64,000 nt of DNA, taken from NCBI GenBank assembly GCA_003194525.1, contig NBIV01000011.1:186001-250000 (forward strand). The letters run 5' to 3'. Made by a program: the position numbers and the translations under genes. Positions 59,101 through 64,000 of this stretch are shown here, one piece after another. This DNA comes from Gracilariopsis chorda. Lineage: Eukaryota; Rhodophyta; Florideophyceae; Gracilariales; Gracilariaceae. Below the pieces are notes generated by a model. It was not told the origin of the DNA. It made no database searches and worked only from the letters and a program-made list of their open reading frames with translations. Every line of letters starts with the position of its first letter. Position 1 is the first letter of the stretch.

Positions 59101-60301
59101 ACCGGCACTAAGCCATGGGCGCCATCCAAGTCCGGAAGGGGAGGCGCCTCGCTCGAAAGGACCAAACAAACTGGATGCTAACACTGAAATGTCCGCACCG
59201 GACTCGCGTGTCTCCGTCGGGTTTTCTGTGACAACCGGCCGTAAAGACAGCACGCCACAGCTTGCCCAGCCACCTGTGAACAGTAGAACTGCGGAGAGGC
59301 CGTCGTTGACCGTCCCCTCTCGCATGATTAGAAGCAGTGAGACTTTCTCAAACCATTCTTCATATGTGGTGGCGCCGGCGCCCGCGGGAAACCAAGGTGT
59401 CGTTGTGGGAATGTCGCGGAGCATGATGCAGGGTAATGAGGGTGCGAACTCAGTGGCATTCAATCAAGCAACTGCTGCCCCGACTCACATGTTTCATCCT
59501 TCGAACATTCCTGTGGCTCTGATGGGAACGCACATTGGATCTCCGCAGAATCAAGGCACGCACATGCTAATGCCCTTTACCCCCGCTGCAGGGCATATTC
59601 CTATGCAGCCAATAACTCATCACCCAGGAGCGGTTCAAGCTCAGGGCACACCACAGGGATATGTGAACATGCGGGCGATGGGAGCGCCAGCGCAGCAGAC
59701 ACCCGGTGCACCCTTCACATGGTACCCGACAATGCACCCGTACATGGGATTCAGGCCTGCGGTGTTGCCACAACTGCAACACCCGCTGATGAGCTCGGGT
59801 CATCCTGCACTGGCGAATCCGTATCAACTGGACCGTACCAACGTTCGCTCTCGGCCGATGCAACAGAATATGGCGGTTCCCGTACCGTCACAGAATACTG
59901 GCGCGCAATCGCCTCGAAGAGTATGTCCGACAACGCCACTGGAACGTCAGGGAATTGCACGACGAATGGCTGCGATGGATTACACGGACGAGACTTATGG
60001 GGGGAAACACTGGGAACAGTGGCAAGCAATTGCATTACACTTGTTGAACCAATATGAGTTCAGTGAAGACACTGACAGGGACACGACAAGAGCGTACGTA
60101 CGACTTTGTGTGTTGAAGGATGAATTGCGTGACGCGAATCCAAGCGGCCCGCGTGTTACTGTGAATCATTGCAAGGAAGTTTTCCGTATTCTTAATCTTC
60201 CTGTGACTGGGGAATGGGATCGAAGAGGACACGGAGGGGTTCGGGGACCTTATGTGTACGGTTGTATGAGGAAGAACGGACAGTACTCTTCCAGACGATG
60301 A
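56171..60301 (+). CDS. Plant-like cryptochrome/photolyase family protein with a C-terminal tail of about 690 residues
   Basis: A 1376-residue flavoprotein. Residues 1-55 are S/P-rich. The antenna-type alpha/beta domain starts at about 56 (VVWFRGHDLRVHDHAAL) and is interrupted by a Ser/His/Asp-rich insert near residues 106-165. The FAD domain (about 380-640) shows SRLSPHVRFGEISPR, GTTGFPIVDAAMRQL, GWLHNRMRF and GWQWTAGCNSDSFPFS. The electron-transfer Trp triad is present as W481, W536 and W559. N555, the residue facing flavin N5, is Asn as in photolyases; plant cryptochromes have Asp there. From about residue 690 the protein is low-complexity (S, T, P, Q, G and M). The last 125 residues (from about 1250) become compact again: YGGKHWEQWQAIALHLLNQY through GPYVYGCMRKNGQYS, a domain I do not recognise. 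The product may be a blue-light receptor, a DNA-repair enzyme or both. It is nuclear by analogy. There is no intron. Confidence 0.9.
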   Translation: MPPPISCSPSTHSVFRVLGSPSCNADHLNHSLPDTAATVHSASIPSSPSPSPAAPIVVWFRGHDLRVHDHAALDAAIASGAPVVALYVLERGAETDGASSYVRRLSASRTQHHSHSEACSSITTSCHSATASHHPLYGTAYTATSPSTDEDHHHDHDHDEHCEPWGPLSPNGGFALGRVQRWYLHHSLRVLREQLQHLGVTLVLRRVDCAEETSRQVLSVVRLLRAATVFWNKRYKPRAYPVDEAVKSALRKLNVASHDFDSETLIPPSTDYGRFNDFQGYTRFWINHMRLQPPPQPEPPLDPHAVVAYPRQLVFQLLSASSHYCSTPNRLPPFAAPVLPSVSDLELLDGLDVHGDHSPGDVSSIGCVAAARALHRFLNGDRFARFASDVARRDGMVTGTDLATSRLSPHVRFGEISPRVLFWSVVNAGATAQMNGDAQGLCAARVFLKNMSLREFGYYMLRRYPSAAWKPIMPEFEVFPWEDDSDGELTRAWKNGTTGFPIVDAAMRQLIREGWLHNRMRFLAASFFCKYLLLPWPVGAAHMVRTLVDGDEACNSLGWQWTAGCNSDSFPFSTLVNPLSLHTHTQSRTRAAAYVRKYVPELAHLPDSLVFTPWKASLEECAKYNITLLPLRNYTDISQSLQFNARSGDRDMAYYPSRIVTGPQARYRARRAMEVMRRIFTAQKQCRTLLVDHTQPFPGDEINPLQLESYGMVLDVDHQGDGLSNKKSISLQETTSFVSTITTQRKNTRSRDEQDSLLVTPARKRMRTQTGEEDRTPHVDAVQLRTPSTRRPHIVQTEVPVPKAITERADTKATGPNMLARLGDVGSVADQNVHIQIPKTTPAASRERISETPVGGGHRNPKRPRSPSLNAVTLESTPQLSDPSGSKTPKLTDDRLSVSSLLSPNHSLPTHPVSQEPRPNHRRAVAAELNFAMSGLPRLAQAASIQCAARFTPHAGTMPNMSSEAVVSPHLSTCPTTPALSHGRHPSPEGEAPRSKGPNKLDANTEMSAPDSRVSVGFSVTTGRKDSTPQLAQPPVNSRTAERPSLTVPSRMIRSSETFSNHSSYVVAPAPAGNQGVVVGMSRSMMQGNEGANSVAFNQATAAPTHMFHPSNIPVALMGTHIGSPQNQGTHMLMPFTPAAGHIPMQPITHHPGAVQAQGTPQGYVNMRAMGAPAQQTPGAPFTWYPTMHPYMGFRPAVLPQLQHPLMSSGHPALANPYQLDRTNVRSRPMQQNMAVPVPSQNTGAQSPRRVCPTTPLERQGIARRMAAMDYTDETYGGKHWEQWQAIALHLLNQYEFSEDTDRDTTRAYVRLCVLKDELRDANPSGPRVTVNHCKEVFRILNLPVTGEWDRRGHGGVRGPYVYGCMRKNGQYSSRR

Positions 60302-61007
60302 AAACAAAGGTAGTTGACGATCGTGCAAGGCATTGTTTGTTTGTATGGGAACTTCTTCATGTTTCCCTACCAGTACATGTTGTACGCGATACAAAGATAC
60401 ACGGGGATATCGCGTATCGTAGTGGACATAGCGCTCCCATCTTTATATTATCCTTTTCCTTACATAACAAGGTACATTTATTATTTATTTACTTGCATGT
60501 GCACGCTTATCTCTGTTCGTTTGTGTTGTGTTTTCATGTGCTACGTTAAGTTGCGAGGTATAGGGATAAAAGGTTAGAAGGATAACACGTAACGTTTCAA
60601 AGAGAAGGTGTCGGAAGCACAAGGGGGCGTAAAACGATAGAGCATCTAAAAGATGGGAGATGAGGTGGAACGGTGCGGGAGGGCAAGGGGGAGGTCCACG
60701 GCTCTCGAATTAGACGCGATGGTGTGCGCAAAGACCAGCGTTTATGGAATTCGGGTGAAGGGTTGGGAACAGCGATCGCACAGTATAGAACAGAATTGCA
60801 AGGCGCCGTGGTGGCAGTTTGCGCACGGCGGAGGTTTGGGTTGAATTGGAAATGGGTGAGATGGAGTGGGTGGAATGGTCGTGGTTGGTTTCTGTGGGCG
60901 ATAAAGGTGGTACGAGCATGCGCCGGCGCGGAGGATTGTTGCAGTCTGAAAGCAGTTTAACGACATTGCGGTGCGTTGAAAAGTGAATTTTCTGTTGTTG
61001 AGTGTAT
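60302..61007. other. Intergenic region between the cryptochrome and glycine-rich protein genes
   Basis: 3' region of the cryptochrome gene (A+T-rich, 60.3-60.6 kb), then the upstream region of the next gene. No small gene or RNA is supported. Two short frames near 60.65-60.96 kb have no features. Confidence 0.35.
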
Positions 61008-62085
61008 ATGATGACTAAGATGATGAAGGGACTGGCGGTTGCGTTGATGGTTTTCTACGTGGTGAGCGAGTGTGGTGAGGCGGCCCCTTTGCCACAAACG
61101 GTACGTGATGCATAGGGGGTGATTTGGGCGGATGAAAGCCGGCATGTAAGACAGCATCTGACGAGAAAGGATTGCGTTGTGTCGAAAGGCAATGTCAGCA
61201 GACGCACAAAGTGCGGTTCCTTTGGAAGCGGAGAACGATCAAGCAAGGATTGACAGATACGGCGAAGGAGGACTACAAGTAAGTGATGTTCCGAGATATC
61301 AATCTGTGACTAGCGTGCATCCAGATGCTGCTCCTTACTTACCCAGACAGGTTCTGGAGAACAATGGAATGATCCCTGCCTCTGCAGGCGTCGGTAATAA
61401 CGGTAATCAAGTGATGATGATGATGAATAATGGAATGGAAAGCAGTTCTGGCGCAGTGGCTCAAGGCGGAAATGAAATGGGTTCGAACATGCCGTCGACA
61501 GGAGGTGGCGCCTCTGTTGGCGCCGGTGGGGTTGGCATGATGGGAGGAAGCTCGACGGACGGAAGCTCGATGGACGGAAGCTCTGTAGGTGTGGGCGGTG
61601 GCGCCGGTGGGGTTGGCATGATGGGAGGAAGTTCGGCGGAGGGAGGCCCTGTAGGTGCGGGCAGTGTCGTGGGCGATGGCGTGGGTGGAGCTGGGGCTGG
61701 TGGCGCTACTGCGGGTGCTGGCGGTGGGTTTGGTGTGGGCGGAGCAGGGGGCGCGACATCGATGATGAACGGCATGAGCGGCGTGGGAGGCGGGGCGTAC
61801 GGCGCGCCGGCTGGCGCGGATACGGCGGCCACTTTGAACGCGGCGCCGGGCGGGAGTACCGGCTACGCGGCGCCGATGACGAGCGGCGCGACGGCTGGCG
61901 CGTTGGGCGACAACGCGGGCGATCAGACAGTGCAACCGGTCGCTGCGCCAGTGCCACTTGCCAACGCCGCGGCGCCGGTAAGCGCGCCGCAAGCGCCAGC
62001 ACCGCCGGGAGCACTGCCGTCGTCATCGTCACCGTCGTCGACCTCTAGCGGGATTGTCGTCGGGTACGGTCCAGTGAGCGTGTAG
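61008..62085 (+). CDS. Secreted glycine-rich protein, two exons (61008-61100, 61189-62085)
   Basis: Exon 1 starts at ATG 61008 (a second ATG follows at once) and encodes a signal peptide (MKGLAVALMVFYVVSECGEA, cleavage probably before APLPQ). It ends at a good 5' splice site, ACG|GTACGT. The large downstream frame has no convincing ATG or signal of its own. The only AG that joins exon 1 in phase is at 61187-61188 (GAAAG|GCAATG), giving an 88-bp intron. The mature protein is about 320 residues: an ordinary N-terminal 70 residues, then Gly/Ala/Ser/Met-rich sequence with two copies of GGVGMMGGSS, and an A/P/S-rich end. It resembles wall or matrix glycine-rich proteins by composition only. A transcript starting inside exon 2, at ATG 61192, is the alternative. 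Confidence 0.65.
61101..61188 (+). other. Predicted intron (88 bp) in the glycine-rich protein gene
   Basis: GTACGT donor right after the signal-peptide exon, which ends on a codon boundary. The acceptor AAAG at 61185-61188 is the in-phase choice; nearby TCAG (61195-61198) and GCAG (61198-61201) would shift the frame. The tract before the acceptor is only weakly pyrimidine-rich. This is the only intron I can support in the gene island. Confidence 0.5.
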
Positions 62086-62383
62086 CAGATAAGTGCGCCC
62101 CATCCGGTCTCCGAAGTAAAGTGCAGCAAACGTGTTGTCCACTTGTATGATGCTCAGATATTTGGCGATTCGTCGACCGGTGTGCGCCACAGATTTGGCG
62201 CTCGGACGGCTGCCACCAGCCGATTTGCATCGCTTTGCAGCCGCTTGGCTGCACGGCGCCGCTTCTGGAGGACGTGGCGCCACTGCCCCTCATCAATAGC
62301 GACCTATCGAGCGACTCTTTCCCCCAGCCCGCGCGTCTCTCCGCCTTGCTCTGCGCCCCCGCGCCTTTCCCGCCTTTCTCGTC

Positions 62384-63139
62384 ATGAACGCCGTGCAAAA
62401 CAGACCTGCAGCCTTCGTTGCTCAACCTTTGCCGACGCTCACCGCCCGTCCAAACCATCCTTCAAGACGCTCGCACCGTCGTCTGCAATATCCATCCCTC
62501 CGTCGTCCAACCTCCGCGACGCTCCCCCAAACCCAAGTTCGCGCCCAGAGCAACGCAATCCCATCCGGCAGCCCCTCCTCAAAAGTGCAAGTAACAATCC
62601 AAGCGCCCGAATCCAACCGTCGTTTAATATCCGCATGCAACCTCATAAACGCCCCGTTGCAAATCGTCTGGGATTTGCTTTCCGACTATTCCAATCTCTC
62701 CACGCACATTCCGAACCTCGTTATCTCCGAGCAAACCAACCACCCTTCAGGCGGAATTCGAGTCATTCAATCCGGCGCTCAGAGAATTCTCGGCTTTCAG
62801 TTTCGAGCAAGTTTGACAATGGACATGACAGAGGTCAATCCCACATCCTCCAAATGGCGAGCCATAAACTTTGATCTTGTCACCAGTCGAGATTTTCGAC
62901 AATTTGAGGGCGTATGGCGTATGGAAAGAGTAGACTCTACGAGAACCGCTTTGTATTACACCGTATCCATTGTTCCGAAGGGTTTGGTACCCGTCAAGGC
63001 TATTGAATGGCGTATTGCAGAAGATGTCCCCCAAAATATGGACGCTGTGCGTCGCGAGTGTGAACGGAGACGTCGCGTCGCTGTAGCTGCTGGACGACGT
63101 CAACAGCTTGCCAGAGCCAACAAAACACAATCTCAATAA
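62384..63139 (+). CDS. START/COQ10-like (polyketide cyclase fold) protein, probably plastid-targeted
   Basis: A 251-residue protein. The first 60 residues are basic and S/T/P/R-rich with almost no acidic residues, as in a plastid transit peptide (ATG 62384). Residues about 75-225 form a START-like helix-grip domain: INAPLQIVWDLLSDYSNL, HIPNLVISEQ, IRVIQSGAQRILGFQFRA, then LYYTVSIVPKGLVPVKAIEW. This pattern (inner-membrane-lipid or coenzyme Q-type binding) is that of the cyclase/dehydrase family found in cyanobacteria and plastids. The C-terminus is a basic helix (RRECERRRRVAVAAGRR). The ligand is unknown; a hydrophobic plastid lipid or quinone is likely. It lies about 300 bases downstream of the glycine-rich protein gene on the same strand. 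There is no intron. Confidence 0.85.
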   Translation: MNAVQNRPAAFVAQPLPTLTARPNHPSRRSHRRLQYPSLRRPTSATLPQTQVRAQSNAIPSGSPSSKVQVTIQAPESNRRLISACNLINAPLQIVWDLLSDYSNLSTHIPNLVISEQTNHPSGGIRVIQSGAQRILGFQFRASLTMDMTEVNPTSSKWRAINFDLVTSRDFRQFEGVWRMERVDSTRTALYYTVSIVPKGLVPVKAIEWRIAEDVPQNMDAVRRECERRRRVAVAAGRRQQLARANKTQSQ

Positions 63140-64000
63140 CACACTCTTCGTCCTTCTCCTTCTCGCCTCCACACAATTCATGTGCTACACACTTTGCGTC
63201 GCAATTCATAATCTGCTTCGCTGTATCGTGTCCATGTCGATAGCATCCCTTGCTTCTCTCCGCCTTGTAATTGTCTTTTCTTTTTGTTCGGTGCCAGTCG
63301 AAAAGCTCTTCTCCGCGCACCGCAGCGTTCATTCATCTCCCCGTTATTATCGCAACATAGCGTCTTTCAGGGGATTGCTACCGCCTCTACGGCAATAAAC
63401 AATTTTCACGGTTAACACATGACCATAGAAGCATCACGCCGCAGCGCGTAAAACAAACCCTTTGAGGCACGCCCCTTCACACAACGTCGACGATCCGCAA
63501 AGAACGATTTATCATCGCCTTTGCTCACACTGGGACAGTGCTGTCAAGTGGGATACTATGACAATTAAAATTAGCCACATTCGTTCGAGACCAGAAGACA
63601 AAGTGACAAAGATTGGTTTCTTTCAAACGGCTCATATGTTTAATCCAGGAACGTTTCGAACCACACTTCTTTCGTCCGATTCCGAGCAAGCCCGCCTGAA
63701 GCTCTATCGTATGTCCAAATCCTGAAATCGTAGTCTAAGATTACAAGCCATCGAGTAATTGCCCCGCCCCCGCATCCCAAACAGTCCAAACAGTTGAACG
63801 TCGAGCACGCAATATCGCTCGTGAGAACTAACCAAGCTTTTCTCCGCAAAGCCGCGTGGTTTTGTGGCAAATCCAACCTCCATCGCAAAATAAATAGAAA
63901 TCCACACTCCCTTTCCGCTGCCAAGCAGAATTCTGACGAAGAAAAACTTACTGCAGGGGGGGTCTCATGAATAGCGCACCTTTTTTTAGTGCATTGACGA
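63140..64000. other. 3' region of the START-like gene and unassigned end of the window
   Basis: AATAAA at 63394-63399, 255 bases after the stop, is a plausible polyadenylation signal. Two overlapping frames of about 90 codons on opposite strands (63.46-63.92 kb) show no features and are not called. No RNA gene is seen. Confidence 0.4.

Noticed and set aside
63462-63924. Two opposing frames of about 90 codons at the right end
   Set aside because: They overlap each other, have no domain and no supporting signals. Neither can be chosen.

Overview
This looks like nuclear DNA of a eukaryotic alga, most likely a red alga with a repeat-rich genome (Chondrus-like). The placement is inference. It rests on almost intron-free genes spaced 0.3-1.3 kb apart, probable organelle transit peptides, a plant-like cryptochrome/photolyase, a GH35 beta-galactosidase and a plant-type GT14 enzyme, set against blocks of Ty3/gypsy-type retroelement fossils. 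No rRNA, tRNA or CRISPR array was recognised.

The window has two halves. From 1 to about 41.5 kb it is almost entirely dead mobile DNA. Element 1 (1 to about 4.5 kb, + strand, cut by the window edge) is a chromodomain-type Ty3/gypsy fossil. From 4.7 to 11.2 kb there is mostly unassigned sequence, including one copy of a dispersed repeat of about 0.69 kb and a decayed coding-like stretch. At 11.2-12.5 kb lies most of a pogo/Tigger-like DNA transposon (- strand). Element 2 (12.5-23.1 kb, +, paired 531-bp LTRs) is inserted into that transposon, whose N-terminal coding end reappears at 23.1-23.4 kb. Element 4 (23.7-28.25 kb, -) is an old, badly worn Ty3/gypsy copy with very short terminal repeats. 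Element 3 (28.8-40.3 kb, -, paired 795-bp LTRs) is the youngest by LTR divergence. Elements 2 and 3 each carry an extra reading frame antisense to gag-pol, between the chromodomain and the 3' LTR, and the two share residues in the same order.

From about 41.9 kb onward the window is a compact host gene island: GH35 beta-galactosidase (+), a dual-specificity-type phosphatase (-), a low-complexity protein with a small basic SAP-like domain (-), a GT14 glycosyltransferase (-), a large single-pass REJ-domain surface protein (-), a cryptochrome/photolyase with a long C-terminal tail (+), a secreted glycine-rich protein with one predicted intron (+), and a probable plastid START/COQ10-like lipid-binding protein (+).

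The REJ and cryptochrome genes are divergent and share a 1.28-kb upstream region with five CACGTG palindromes. Several products (GH35, GT14, REJ protein, glycine-rich protein) belong to the secretory pathway or cell surface, but nothing shows that they form one pathway. The items most worth a second look are the shared antisense retroelement gene, the CACGTG cluster beside the cryptochrome gene, the unrecognised domain at the end of the cryptochrome tail, and the dispersed repeat that ends at an ATG codon and also lies just upstream of the beta-galactosidase.
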